Source: Candidatus Defluviibacterium haderslevense (GTDB lineage Bacteria; Bacteroidota; Bacteroidia; Chitinophagales; Saprospiraceae). Taken from it: a stretch of 64,000 nt of DNA. Shown in pieces: positions 26,829 to 36,290 of this stretch. The stretch lies in the NCBI GenBank assembly GCA_016712225.1, contig JADJRL010000003.1, positions 3,981,501 through 4,045,500 on the forward strand. Direction: 5' to 3'. Every line of letters begins with the position of its first letter. The first letter of the stretch is position 1. Made by a program: the position numbers and the translations under genes. The notes under the pieces are model-generated. The model ran no database searches. It was not told the DNA's origin and saw only the letters and a program-made list of their open reading frames with translations.

Positions 26829-29800
26829 ATGATCTTCAGAAATAGTTTGCTTTCTTTTAAATTGACTATCCTTAGTTTTTGCTTTGGTGTGTTACAAATA
26901 TTACATGGACAAAATGTACTTCCATTAAACACACCTTTAAAGGATCCCAATATGCCTTCATGGGCTCATTTACTTTATAATGAGCCATTAAACTTATTGC
27001 AAATTGATTCTGCATATAAAGTATATTATCAAAGTCACCCGTTTGAAAAAAATCATTATACCAGATTTTACAAAAGGTTGATCATGAATAATCGAATGAA
27101 CACCAATTCTGATGGCTTCATCGTCGGTAAAGATGTTGTATCTGTAGAGCACCAATTTAATCATGCATTTAATTCCAGAAAGGCTCCAAACATTTGGCGA
27201 CCCTATGATATGGAAACGTATTTTTTGGAGAATAATCAAGTGGCCTGCCCTTGGCAAGTGAATGTGTATCGTATTGATGTGTGTAAATCCAATCCTAATT
27301 TTCTGGTAGCATCTTCAGAAACAGGGGGGATTTTTAAATCATTTAATAAAGGAAAGCAATGGCAACAGATAGGCTTACCTTATGTTTTAGGAACAGAAGC
27401 CATTGCAGTTCATCCAAGATCTGTTGATACCATTTACATTGGTACAAACGGTGCTATCAGAAGGACAACAGATGGTGGGACTACTTGGAATAATGTGTAT
27501 GTCAATGCTGGCATTGAATTTTATGAAATTCTAGTTCTACAAAATAATACCAATATCATTTTAGCAGCAAGTACTAAAGGTTTGTTTCGTTCTATTGACA
27601 ATGGCCTTATGTGGACCCAAGTTTTTACGGATGCCAGTTGTGATATTAAAGTACACCCTACTAAACCAAATATTGTTTATTGTTTGAAATACGATCCAAC
27701 AAAAAAACAATACCAAGTATGGAAGTCCACCAATTCTGGACAAAGTTTTACAAGTAGAGTTTCCGGTTGGCATGGCCTTGCTGATGGAGGTGCAAGATTA
27801 GCAATAACTGCAGCTGATCCTAAAAGAGTTTATGCTATTTCTTTAACCCAAACTCAAGGACCCTATTTAATGCGAAGCAATGATGAAGGCGAATCCTGGA
27901 CCATTCAGGCTAAAGGATCTTATACTGGCTTTGATTCTCCAGAATTTCCAATGGATAATTGGCAGGGCTATTATGACCTTGCATTAATGGCTTCGCAAAC
28001 CAATGCGGACCAATTGATTACTGGAACAGGAAGTACTTACAAATCTAGTGATGGTGGAAAAACATTCAAAGTAATCGGTGGTTATGGAGGTTCTTTTAAT
28101 TTACATCCAGATTTACAATCCTGTATTTCAATTGGAAATGATGCCTGGATTGCAACAGACGGTGGACTGACTTATTCTACAGATTTTTTTACCGATACAA
28201 AAAATGCGGTTTCACTCAATAAAGGATTATATGGATCAGATTTTTGGGGATTCGATGCAGGATGGAATGAAAAGGTTTTCGTCGGAGGTAGATATCATAA
28301 TGGGAATACCATATGGCATGAAAACTATCAAAATAAATTCATCAGAATGGGTGGCGCAGAATCTGCAACAGGTTATGTAAATCCAATCAACAGCAGACAA
28401 GTATTTTTTTCTGATATCGGAGCTTATCAAATGCCTGAAAAGTATAGTCCAAATTGGAAATGGTCAGGCCTGCCAACTTCAGTATGGCCCAATGAATCTT
28501 ATTATGCCATGGAACACAGTCAAATGGTATGGTCTCCCATTTGTTATGAAATCGTTTATATCGGAAATGGTAACAAATTAATGAAGAGTTACAATAACGG
28601 GGCCAGTTATGAGACGATTTACACCGCTCCAAATGTGAATGATGAAGTAGAATGGATTGAAATTTCAAGATCAAATCCGGATGTTATTTATATAACTACC
28701 AGAAATAATTCGTTAGGTGAAGGTTTGGTTTATAAATCTACAAATGGTGGAAAATCATTCACTGTACTTACTCATCCAAACGGTACCACAGGAGGACAAA
28801 GAAGAGTGCATAAGATAGTTCTGAGTCCTACTGATGAAAACGATCTAGTCTTAGGTTTGCGTACAGGTAATACGGCCAATAAAGTATTCAGAAGTAAAGA
28901 TGGCGGAAAGACGTGGATTAATCTGACGACATCTAAAATCATGAATGCAAGTATCAATGACTTGTGTTGGCAATATGGAACTGATGGTGGAATTTATTTG
29001 GCAGCTGATGATGGACATATGTATTATCGAAATAATAATATGGCGGATTGGGAGGATTTTAATTCAGGATTGGGTGTAAATCATTTCACCAGGGCATTAA
29101 AACCTTTTTATAGAGATGGAATTTTGTTAAACGGTGGCAATATGGGTGTTTGGGAAGTGCCATTTTTTGAAGATTCAAAACCACTTGCTCAACCGACTGT
29201 CGATCGATTAACGAGTAGCTGTGTGCGTGATACCTTTTATTTTGATGATTATTCTGTTTTTACAAAAGACAGTGCGAGCAGTTGGAAATGGAATTTTCAA
29301 AATGCGCAATACGTATCTGACGCCACCATTCGCAATCCTAAAGTTGTTTTTGGCAAACAAGGAACGTTTGATGTGGCATTAACCATAAAAAACAAATTGG
29401 GTGAATCCACAAAAACAGTTTCAAAAATGATTCAAATCTCTGCTAATGAATGTAGCATAGATTCTTTTGCAAATAAATCATTGGATTTATCTAAATCTAA
29501 TGATTATGCCACACTCAAAGTCATTCCAGAATTAAAAAATGCAACTGGTTTCACCTGTATGGCATGGATAAAATTAAATAGTCCACAAGATTGTTTTACA
29601 CAAATTTTATCCAATTGGGATAGCAATGTTGGTTTTGGATTTGGATTTGCATTTCAAGGATATGTGCGCACTCGAAATCTAACTTTTTTCTGGAAAGATG
29701 TCCCATATCAATTAACCTCAAGCTTTAATCTAGACACACTGAAATGGATCCATGTCGCCATGGTCGTTTATCCGGATTCTGTTAGATTGTATCGCGATGG

Positions 29801-30806
29801 TGAATCATGGACTTACAAAGGAAATTTTAAAAACTTTGATCTTTCAGAAACACCTTGGGAAGTAGGAACGGGAGTTCGCGGTCAGTGTGGTAATTTTCAA
29901 GGACAAATGGATGAATTGAAAATTTATAATCGATCACTTTCCCAAGTGGAAATTAGAGATAACATGCATCTGATTCATCCTGAAGGTGAAGCTGGATTAG
30001 TTGGATATTACCAATTTAATGAATCGAACAACAATGAGATTTACAATCGGGTTGGCGGATATCATGGTTCAAACAGTGATGGAACGAAATCGATTTCTAC
30101 TGCTCCGATTGGTACTGGAAATAGCAGTCAATTAATATTAAAAACAGGAACAAATCTTTTTACTTATCCTCAATTATCTCTTGAGCAATCTACAGTCAAC
30201 AAACAAAATTCAACGTGGCATGCTTTTCAATTATTAAACACTCCAGATTCAGTACTGCAATCAACAGGTATGTGGAACTCAAAGTATTATATTGTCCGAA
30301 GTTTTGGAAATACAACCAAAGAAAGTGCCAGCAATATGATATTTACCAATACGGGAATTCCATTAAATGACTATCGTTTTGCACCTCAATATTTAAAACT
30401 ATATCAAAGGGATCTCACCAACGAACATCTGAACAATTGGAAATTTATAGCGAATGCCAGTAAGGTGAATCTATTAGATCAATCTATACAGTTTAATAAT
30501 ATTGCTGATATTAAAGGACAATATATGATCGAATATATAGCAAATCCAAATGTAAATACAACAGATCTATATTCAAAACCATCTTTAATTTATGTTTATC
30601 CCAATCCTGGAAAAAATGATATAAATATTTATTGCCTCAAAAATGGACTCTCCGGCATGCTGCAAATTCAGGATATGACCGGGAAAGTTGTATTGTCAAA
30701 ACCTATTTATAATTTTATAAATGAGAGCATAGATATTCAACATTTATCATCTGGAATCTATATTGTGTCATTTCTTGGAGATAAAGTTAAATTTATGAAA
30801 GAATAA
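26829..30806 (+). CDS. Asp-box propeller/PKD/LamG surface protein with type A T9SS domain
   Basis: 1325 residues from the ATG at 26829; an in-frame GTG at 26799 lies inside the -7 box and adds an unneeded leader. Signal peptide (LSFKLTILSFCFGVLQILHGQ). A sortilin/VPS10-like Asp-box propeller (about 110-770) shows many SxDxGxxW motifs (TTDGGTTWN, SIDNGLMWT, SSDGGKTFK, STNGGKSFT, SKDGGKTWI). Then a PKD domain (about 800-885, SSWKWNFQN), a concanavalin/LamG-like domain (about 890-1070, GFTCMAWIKL, GQMDELKIYNRSL), and a type A sorting domain (YVYPNPGKNDINIY, LQIQDMTGKV, LSSGIYIVSF). Predicted secreted or surface-bound; the LamG module suggests glycan binding. No catalytic site identified. Confidence 0.9.
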   Translation: MIFRNSLLSFKLTILSFCFGVLQILHGQNVLPLNTPLKDPNMPSWAHLLYNEPLNLLQIDSAYKVYYQSHPFEKNHYTRFYKRLIMNNRMNTNSDGFIVGKDVVSVEHQFNHAFNSRKAPNIWRPYDMETYFLENNQVACPWQVNVYRIDVCKSNPNFLVASSETGGIFKSFNKGKQWQQIGLPYVLGTEAIAVHPRSVDTIYIGTNGAIRRTTDGGTTWNNVYVNAGIEFYEILVLQNNTNIILAASTKGLFRSIDNGLMWTQVFTDASCDIKVHPTKPNIVYCLKYDPTKKQYQVWKSTNSGQSFTSRVSGWHGLADGGARLAITAADPKRVYAISLTQTQGPYLMRSNDEGESWTIQAKGSYTGFDSPEFPMDNWQGYYDLALMASQTNADQLITGTGSTYKSSDGGKTFKVIGGYGGSFNLHPDLQSCISIGNDAWIATDGGLTYSTDFFTDTKNAVSLNKGLYGSDFWGFDAGWNEKVFVGGRYHNGNTIWHENYQNKFIRMGGAESATGYVNPINSRQVFFSDIGAYQMPEKYSPNWKWSGLPTSVWPNESYYAMEHSQMVWSPICYEIVYIGNGNKLMKSYNNGASYETIYTAPNVNDEVEWIEISRSNPDVIYITTRNNSLGEGLVYKSTNGGKSFTVLTHPNGTTGGQRRVHKIVLSPTDENDLVLGLRTGNTANKVFRSKDGGKTWINLTTSKIMNASINDLCWQYGTDGGIYLAADDGHMYYRNNNMADWEDFNSGLGVNHFTRALKPFYRDGILLNGGNMGVWEVPFFEDSKPLAQPTVDRLTSSCVRDTFYFDDYSVFTKDSASSWKWNFQNAQYVSDATIRNPKVVFGKQGTFDVALTIKNKLGESTKTVSKMIQISANECSIDSFANKSLDLSKSNDYATLKVIPELKNATGFTCMAWIKLNSPQDCFTQILSNWDSNVGFGFGFAFQGYVRTRNLTFFWKDVPYQLTSSFNLDTLKWIHVAMVVYPDSVRLYRDGESWTYKGNFKNFDLSETPWEVGTGVRGQCGNFQGQMDELKIYNRSLSQVEIRDNMHLIHPEGEAGLVGYYQFNESNNNEIYNRVGGYHGSNSDGTKSISTAPIGTGNSSQLILKTGTNLFTYPQLSLEQSTVNKQNSTWHAFQLLNTPDSVLQSTGMWNSKYYIVRSFGNTTKESASNMIFTNTGIPLNDYRFAPQYLKLYQRDLTNEHLNNWKFIANASKVNLLDQSIQFNNIADIKGQYMIEYIANPNVNTTDLYSKPSLIYVYPNPGKNDINIYCLKNGLSGMLQIQDMTGKVVLSKPIYNFINESIDIQHLSSGIYIVSFLGDKVKFMKE

Positions 30807-31283
30807 GATCAGAACTCCTTGCTCAATTCAAGAAATTATAATTATTCATGGAACAAGTTCGCAAATTAAACTATGGGAAAAATATATAATTTGAAGTAGT
30901 CATAGAAATTTGGATTGACCTTAAGGGATAAGCCGTAAAAAAATGATGTAATGAAACCGTTAAAAATTCAAAACTGTATGAGCACAACATAATGCTATAA
31001 AAAGAACAATAATGCGAGCTGGGCAAGTGTTAAGTTAAAGAAATGAAACAAGGCCAATGGCGAGTTTTTTGAATTTAGGTTTCATGGAATCATTTTAGGC
31101 TTAGACCTTACAGTCTTGAATTTTTGGTTCTTTTTTTTCAAGAAAAAAGAACAAAAAGTTAATATTAAAGATGTGAATTAAAATTTTAGTAGAAAGTCAA
31201 ACTATAATAATTTATTCTTGTTTACTTCTGAAAAGGAGTTCTTTGACGACAACTATTCAGTCAAAAATAATGCAATAAAAGAA
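30807..31283. other. Intergenic region with a long imperfect hairpin
   Basis: 477 bases between convergent genes with no supported gene. The notable element is the T-rich/A-rich imperfect palindrome at 31121-31157. The rest shows many stops in all frames. Confidence 0.65.
31121..31157. repeat. Imperfect 15-bp palindrome, possible bidirectional terminator
   Basis: TTTTTGGTTCTTTTTT on the left arm pairs with AAAAAAGAACAAAAA on the right arm, with one bulged G and a short loop (TTCAAG). It lies between convergent genes. Its A/T-rich arms provide a T-run in either direction, so it may terminate both transcripts; it could also be a dispersed element, which copy counting would show. Confidence 0.5.
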
Positions 31284-32366
31284 TTACAAGCTTAGCGTTA
31301 ACAACGAATGTGTCGTAGCAATTTGATGTTCTTCTTTTATCAATTTTAATCCTGCTTCTTCAATGAGCTTAATGAATACCCGACTGTCATACATCTGACT
31401 GTTTCCATTGGCCATAGTCGTAAAATAAAGTGAAGTCATTTGAAGTGAATACATGGCAGCATGAAATTTTTGTTGATCCCAAAAAGTCTCATTGATAATA
31501 ATTTTTCCATTAGGATTTAGTGCTAGTTTACATTTTTTAAGTATGCCAATGATTTCATCATCCGAAAAGCAATCAAGAAATTGACTCATCCATATGATAT
31601 CATATTTTCCAGGAATATCAAGCGATTGATCTAGAATGTTGTGTTCAATTAATTCATATCTTGTTGATATGTTCTGATCTTCTAATATTTTTTTTACAAT
31701 TTTAATTTGTCCAGGCAAATCTATTAAATGCATATTGACCTCAGCATTATGCTTCAAACATTCTATTGAAAATTTTCCGGTATTGCATCCAATATCTAGT
31801 ATATGTTTGGGTTGGTAAGAAAATAGATACGGCATGATAATCGGAAAAACCAGATCCGAATAATAGTTGTCGAATTCAAACCAACTGGTTTTTTGTTGCG
31901 GATTCAATTTTGATAATCCTTCGTAAATGGTGTTCCATTCTCCTAGATATGGCAAGCCTTCCGGTTTGCCATTTAATATACTTTCTTTCAACTTTGATGA
32001 TCCCTCGTAACAAATATCCCTCATAAAATTGGTATTTACTCTTACCATTGGATCATTGATAAACATGACACCCGTTTTTGTAATGGTATAGACATCATCA
32101 GTAATTTGAATTAAACCAATTCCTATTCCAGCTTCTACTAATACACGTAATCCATAGTGACTGATATTGAGATCTTGCATTAACTCAGCAAAACTCAATC
32201 CCTTATCACTTTTATATAATTTTTTAAGAATATCAAAATCCCTCAATAAAACGGATGCCTGAAAAGCATAGGGTGCAAATGATATAAAGTGCGCCTTCTC
32301 CAAAGCTGTAAATGCATGATCGTTTTGATCTTTAAAAAAAGAATGTCTGTTATTAAATTCCACCAC
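31284..32366 (-). CDS. SAM-dependent O-methyltransferase-like protein
   Basis: 360 residues. The N-terminal third (about 1-105) is a helical dimerisation/winged-helix region (FDILKKLYKSDKGLSFAELMQDLNI, YGLRVLVEAGIGIGL). The C-terminal part is a class I Rossmann methyltransferase: motif I ILDIGCNTGKFSIECL (about 189-204), motif II acidic end HLIDLPGQ, motif IV-like YDIIWMSQFLDCF, and NPNGKIIINETFW. This two-domain plan is that of plant/bacterial small-molecule O-methyltransferases. The start is a GTG at 32366: no ATG occurs before residue 63 and a stop (TAA) lies six codons upstream. A TATATTTG box is 24 bases away. Substrate unknown; no biosynthetic cluster is adjacent. Confidence 0.82.
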   Translation of the reverse strand: MVEFNNRHSFFKDQNDHAFTALEKAHFISFAPYAFQASVLLRDFDILKKLYKSDKGLSFAELMQDLNISHYGLRVLVEAGIGIGLIQITDDVYTITKTGVMFINDPMVRVNTNFMRDICYEGSSKLKESILNGKPEGLPYLGEWNTIYEGLSKLNPQQKTSWFEFDNYYSDLVFPIIMPYLFSYQPKHILDIGCNTGKFSIECLKHNAEVNMHLIDLPGQIKIVKKILEDQNISTRYELIEHNILDQSLDIPGKYDIIWMSQFLDCFSDDEIIGILKKCKLALNPNGKIIINETFWDQQKFHAAMYSLQMTSLYFTTMANGNSQMYDSRVFIKLIEEAGLKLIKEEHQIATTHSLLTLSL

Positions 32367-32389
32367 TACAATATGTTTTTAATTTGGAG

Positions 32390-32397
32390 CAAATATA
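32390..32397 (-). promoter_or_regulatory. -7 promoter box of the methyltransferase gene
   Basis: CAAATATA on plus reads TATATTTG on minus, an exact TAnnTTTG box, 24 bases upstream of the GTG start at 32366. It supports the GTG start, since an upstream start would fall in or before the box. Confidence 0.45.
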
Positions 32398-32523
32398 GTC
32401 ACAATGAAGATGTTCCTTTATATATTAATCTTTCAATCCCAATTTATAAGCTCTACATACTCTGTCGTATTATGAATTTAATATATTCTTATATATGCTA
32501 AGCACTATTAATTTATCTTAAGC

Positions 32524-32531
32524 TATCTTTG
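32524..32531 (+). promoter_or_regulatory. -7 promoter box of the first LEA-like gene
   Basis: TATCTTTG is the commonest form of the TAnnTTTG box and lies 17 bases before the ATG at 32548. The -33 element is not obvious. Confidence 0.55.
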
Positions 32532-32547
32532 TGTAAATAATTGTCGG

Positions 32548-33147
32548 ATGTCAAATTTTTTGGATAAACTCAAGTCCTTATTTAAATCTAAAGATTCTTT
32601 TGAAATGCAAGAATCTGAACCTAAATCGTTGATATTCAACAATGAAAATTCAAATTCATTAAATGATAATGCTACAAATCAAACAAGTATTAATGATAAA
32701 GAACCTTCATTTAGACCTAATGAGACTATAGAGAAGGTGAAAGATTTTGTTCAAGGCACTTCCGAAGAAATAGTTGAACAAGGAACCGCAATTTGGGATG
32801 CAGTCAAAGAGAAAGTTCATATTTTGGATGAAAACACCCAAGAATTCAGAGATCAAATAAAGGAAAAAGCAAGTGAAACACTTGAAAAAATTGAGAACTA
32901 TGTTAATACTACTGTAGAAAAAGCTAAGATACTCGAACAAGAAGAAAAAAAAATAGATCAAGATCAGGATGGTATAGCAGATCAACCTGTAGATTTTGGA
33001 AAGCCTCTAAGCGAACAGCATGGTGAACTTTTTGATAAAGCAGAAGCTTGGTTGAAAAAACAAGAATCATTAACGAAGCCAACAGAAAACCTTCCAAATC
33101 AATCATCAAAAACCATTACTCCTTTGGAACTCCCAACTGAGGAATAG
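32548..33147 (+). CDS. Hydrophilic helical (LEA-like) protein 1
   Basis: 199 residues, no signal peptide, no membrane helix and no cysteine. The N-terminal ~50 residues are Ser/Asn/Lys-rich and disordered. From about 52 to 135 there is a charged amphipathic helix rich in Lys, Glu and Ala (EKVKDFVQGTSEEIVEQG, IKEKASETLEKIENYV, TTVEKAKILEQEEKK). A DQDQDGIADQ segment resembles a calcium-binding Asp loop of thrombospondin type 3 repeats. The tail is Pro/Ser/Thr-rich. This matches late-embryogenesis-abundant-like proteins, linked to desiccation or osmotic stress; assignment rests on composition only. A second such gene follows after 52 bases. Confidence 0.75.
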   Translation: MSNFLDKLKSLFKSKDSFEMQESEPKSLIFNNENSNSLNDNATNQTSINDKEPSFRPNETIEKVKDFVQGTSEEIVEQGTAIWDAVKEKVHILDENTQEFRDQIKEKASETLEKIENYVNTTVEKAKILEQEEKKIDQDQDGIADQPVDFGKPLSEQHGELFDKAEAWLKKQESLTKPTENLPNQSSKTITPLELPTEE

Positions 33148-33199
33148 TGTTACAAAAGGGTCAAGCATTAAATCATTTAACATTAAATAAATTTTTATT

Positions 33200-33682
33200 A
33201 TGGGTAGTTTAAGAAGGTTGTTTACGAGTATTTTTGGTGTTGCAAAACATGCTACTGAAAATGCAATGGATAAAGCAGAAGAATTAGCAACCAAAGCTAA
33301 AGAGGAAATCAAAGAAAGTACAACGGAGTTGCGTGAAAAAGCTGCTGAAGGAATAGTGAAAGCTAAAGCATGGACTGAGGAAGCCGTTGAAGAAGTTAAA
33401 GAAACTGCTCAAGAAACGCTAGTAAAAGTTAAAGAATCTGAGGCATACCATACTGCTACAAACATGGCTAAAGAAGGCTGGGAAGCAGCTAAAGACTTAG
33501 GACATACAGTTGCAGAAAAAACTGCAGATTTAGCAGCTAAAGCAGAAGAAAAAATGGAACAAGTAGCTGATAAAGCCCAGGAAGTATATGCTTCTACTGT
33601 GGATAAAGTTCAAAATGTAATAGATGGTGAGAAAGCCAAAGCTCCAGAGCAAAAAAACGAAGGACCTGAACAAAGCGCTTAA
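33200..33682 (+). CDS. LEA group 3-like helical protein 2
   Basis: 160 residues of almost continuous Ala/Lys/Glu-rich amphipathic helix after a short basic N-terminus (SLRRLFTSIFGVAKHA). Repeating elements of roughly 11 residues, such as AEELATKAKEEIKE, LREKAAEGIVKAKA, VEEVKETAQETLVKVKE and DLAAKAEEKMEQVADKAQE, follow the LEA group 3/apolipoprotein-like pattern. Such proteins are usually disordered in water and fold on drying or on membrane contact. The basic N-terminal helix could bind membranes. It sits 52 bases after a related gene, probably in one transcript, and may have arisen with it by duplication followed by divergence. Confidence 0.78.
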   Translation: MGSLRRLFTSIFGVAKHATENAMDKAEELATKAKEEIKESTTELREKAAEGIVKAKAWTEEAVEEVKETAQETLVKVKESEAYHTATNMAKEGWEAAKDLGHTVAEKTADLAAKAEEKMEQVADKAQEVYASTVDKVQNVIDGEKAKAPEQKNEGPEQSA

Positions 33683-33704
33683 ATAATTAGATATTTTATA
33701 GTTA

Positions 33705-35141
33705 TTAAGAGTGAACTTGTACGATACCAAGTTCAGTAGCTTTTTCTTTAAGCAAATTTAATGCAGCATCATAATCATTTGGAATGAGACCATCCAAAAT
33801 GGCTTCTCTTATGGTATTTTTTAGGATCCCCACTTCCCTTCCCGGTTTGAGCTTGAAAAGGGTCATAATCATTTCTCCTGTAATTGGGGGTTGCCAATTT
33901 CTAATGCGATCATTTTCTTCTACCTCAGCTAGTTTTTCTCTAACCTTACTATAATTATTTCTAAACTTTTTAACTTTTTCTGGATTCTTAGAAGTAATAT
34001 CAGCCTCACACAACATCAACAAATCATCTATATCTTCACCAGCATCAAAGAGCAATCGCCTTAATGCCGAATCCGTAATTTCTTCTTGAGTCAAAGCAAT
34101 AGGTCTTAAATGCAATCTGACCAACTTCTGAACATATTTCATTTTATGATCCAGTGGTAATCGCATTTTCTTAAAAATTCTTGGTACCATTATAGCTCCA
34201 AGAGCTTCATGGCCATGAAAGGTCCATCCTATTTCCGGGTCAAATCGCTTCGTTTGTGGTTTAGCGATATCATGCAAAATAGCAGACCATCTCAACCATA
34301 AATTAGCGGTTTTCTCACTTAAATTATCTAAGACTTGTAAGGTATGATAAAAATTATCTTTATGGCCTTTGCCATCCTGATATGCTACTCCATGCAGCAG
34401 CGTGAATTCAGGAAATATGATATCCAATAATCCTGATTTAAACAATAAATCAAATCCAATGGATGGAATCGGACTTAAAATGATCTTTTCAAATTCATTC
34501 GTTATTCGTTCCTGAGATACAATTCGGATACGATCCTTATTATCAATAATACCCTGCCATGTTCGATCATCAATTTCATAAAGTAGTTGTGAAGCAAAAC
34601 GAATGGCCCGCAACATTCTTAATGGATCATCAGAGAACGTCATATCAGGATCAGTAGGCGTTCTTAATATTTTTTTCTCCAAATCATCCAAGCCTTGAAA
34701 GGGATCTATGATTTCGCCATAATTCGATTTATTAAGACTTATGGAAATGGCATTTATCGTAAAATCTCTACGAAGTTGATCATCCTGAAGTGTTCCTGGA
34801 GATACAAGTGGTTTTCTTGAATCGTGGGAGTAGGATTCCTTACGAGCGCCTACAAATTCCAACTCTATATCTTCATATTTGATCATTGCGGTTCCAAATC
34901 TTTCGAAAAAATTAACCCGAGCTACAGGTCTGAATTGACCAGCTACTTCTTGAGCCAAAAGGATCCCATCTCCCTGACAAACAATGTCAATATCTTTACT
35001 TGGCCGACCAATTATGCGATCTCTAACAAATCCGCCAATCGCATATACAGGTATTCCCAATCGATCTCCGGCATCAGATACAATTTCGAAAATTTTCCTT
35101 TCTGAAGGATTAAGATCAAAAATCAGTGCATGTGGATTCAT
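33705..35141 (-). CDS. cca: CCA-adding tRNA nucleotidyltransferase / poly(A) polymerase family with HD domain
   Basis: 478 residues. The N-terminal class II nucleotidyltransferase head (about 20-165) contains YAIGGFVRDRIIGRPSKDIDIV, with the catalytic DxD. The RNA-binding segment follows (RRDFTINAISISLN; DPLRMLRAIRFASQL). An HD domain sits at about 255-370 (WSAILHDIAKPQT, HGHEALG). The enzyme adds or repairs the 3' CCA end of tRNAs using CTP and ATP. Bacteroidota normally carry one such gene of about this size. Its ATG overlaps the dusB stop by 4 bases (ATGA), giving a two-gene tRNA-processing operon. Distinguishing CCA-adding from poly(A) polymerase needs phylogeny. Confidence 0.93.
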   Translation of the reverse strand: MNPHALIFDLNPSERKIFEIVSDAGDRLGIPVYAIGGFVRDRIIGRPSKDIDIVCQGDGILLAQEVAGQFRPVARVNFFERFGTAMIKYEDIELEFVGARKESYSHDSRKPLVSPGTLQDDQLRRDFTINAISISLNKSNYGEIIDPFQGLDDLEKKILRTPTDPDMTFSDDPLRMLRAIRFASQLLYEIDDRTWQGIIDNKDRIRIVSQERITNEFEKIILSPIPSIGFDLLFKSGLLDIIFPEFTLLHGVAYQDGKGHKDNFYHTLQVLDNLSEKTANLWLRWSAILHDIAKPQTKRFDPEIGWTFHGHEALGAIMVPRIFKKMRLPLDHKMKYVQKLVRLHLRPIALTQEEITDSALRRLLFDAGEDIDDLLMLCEADITSKNPEKVKKFRNNYSKVREKLAEVEENDRIRNWQPPITGEMIMTLFKLKPGREVGILKNTIREAILDGLIPNDYDAALNLLKEKATELGIVQVHS

Positions 35142-36145
35142 GCCAAAATTGGGATTGTCATGTTCGTGTATTCTTCTTCCATGATATCTAACAATTCAAA
35201 TAAAACCTCAGGATTAGATTCAGTTACTAATTTTGCTCTATGTTCTTTTATTCCTGGTAAAGCTTTGAAGTAATTGGTATAGTGTCTGCGCATTTCGAGA
35301 ACACCCAATTTTTCGCCTTTCCAAATTATAGATTGTTTTAAATGCTGACGAGTTGCTTCCATTCTTTCCTGTATGGTTGGTGGTGGTAATAATTCGCCCG
35401 TTGAAAAGTAATGTTTAATTTCTCTGAAAATCCATGGATAGCCTATACTGGCTCGTCCAATCATAATGCCATCTACATCATACCTGTTTTTGAATTCAAG
35501 GGCTTTTTGTGGAGAATCTATGTCGCCATTTCCAAAAATAGGAATATGGATTCTGGGATTGTTCTTGACTTTTGAAATCCATGACCAATCAGAGTGACCT
35601 TTGTACATTTGGGCTCTTGTCCGGGCATGAATGGTTAGGGCCTTTATTCCTATATCTTGTAATCTCTCTGCTACATCTTCAATGAAAATACTGTTTTCAT
35701 CCCAGCCGAGTCTAGTTTTAACAGTCACTGGTAAATGGGTAGATTTTACAACGGCCTCGGTCAATTTCACCATTTTTGGAATATCCTTCAAAATCCCGGC
35801 ACCGGCTAATTTGCAAACCACTTTCTGGACTGGACAACCATAATTGATGTCCAATATTTCGGGATTTGCTTTCTCTACGATTTCAGCTGCCTTCATCATT
35901 GAATCCAATTCTGCACCGAAGATTTGTACCCCTATTGGCCTTTCTTCATCATAGATATCCAGTTTTTGAAGACTTTTTTCAGCATCGCGAATCAATCCTT
36001 CCACAGAAATGAACTCTGTATAGAGCAAATCACAGCCTTGCTTCTTACATAAAGCTCTAAATGGCGGGTCACTGACATCTTCCATTGGTGCCAAGAGTAT
36101 AGGGAATTCAGGCAAAACCAGGTGTCCAATTTTAATATTTTTCAT
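35138..36145 (-). CDS. dusB: tRNA-dihydrouridine synthase DusB
   Basis: 335 residues from the ATG at 36145; a longer frame reaches 36187, but the family N-terminus is KIGHLVLPEFPILLAPMEDVSDPPFR and a TAATTTTG box lies at 36155-36162. Flavin-dependent reduction of uridine to dihydrouridine in tRNA D-loops. TIM-barrel features: APMEDVSDPPFR (FMN binding), LDINYGCPVQKVVCKLAGAGIL with the catalytic Cys, TVKTRLGWDE, HARTRAQMYKGHSDW, and IFGNGDIDSPQKA then GIMIGRASIGYPWIF (FMN phosphate site). 4-base overlap with the CCA-adding enzyme gene. Confidence 0.93.
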   Translation of the reverse strand: MKNIKIGHLVLPEFPILLAPMEDVSDPPFRALCKKQGCDLLYTEFISVEGLIRDAEKSLQKLDIYDEERPIGVQIFGAELDSMMKAAEIVEKANPEILDINYGCPVQKVVCKLAGAGILKDIPKMVKLTEAVVKSTHLPVTVKTRLGWDENSIFIEDVAERLQDIGIKALTIHARTRAQMYKGHSDWSWISKVKNNPRIHIPIFGNGDIDSPQKALEFKNRYDVDGIMIGRASIGYPWIFREIKHYFSTGELLPPPTIQERMEATRQHLKQSIIWKGEKLGVLEMRRHYTNYFKALPGIKEHRAKLVTESNPEVLFELLDIMEEEYTNMTIPILA

Positions 36146-36154
36146 TTCTAGGTG

Positions 36155-36162
36155 CAAAATTA
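36155..36162 (-). promoter_or_regulatory. Possible -7 promoter box of dusB
   Basis: CAAAATTA on plus reads TAATTTTG on minus (TAnnTTTG). It is only 9 bases before the preferred ATG at 36145 and would give a very short leader. It helps decide against the upstream start at 36187. Confidence 0.35.
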
Positions 36163-36290
36163 ACTTAAAAAGATCATGCTTTAACATTTTTCAAATTCTA
36201 ATTGATGTTAATACTTACCATTTGATTAGGTCATTAATCCATTTTAAAACTTCCTTTTTTATTCCTACTTTACGGGCTTAAATTTTGCTC

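Noticed and set aside
32707..32985. 92-codon Phe-rich minus-strand frame over the first LEA-like gene
   Set aside because: Mirror image of purine-rich Lys/Glu codons on the coding strand; an apparent membrane protein produced by base bias.
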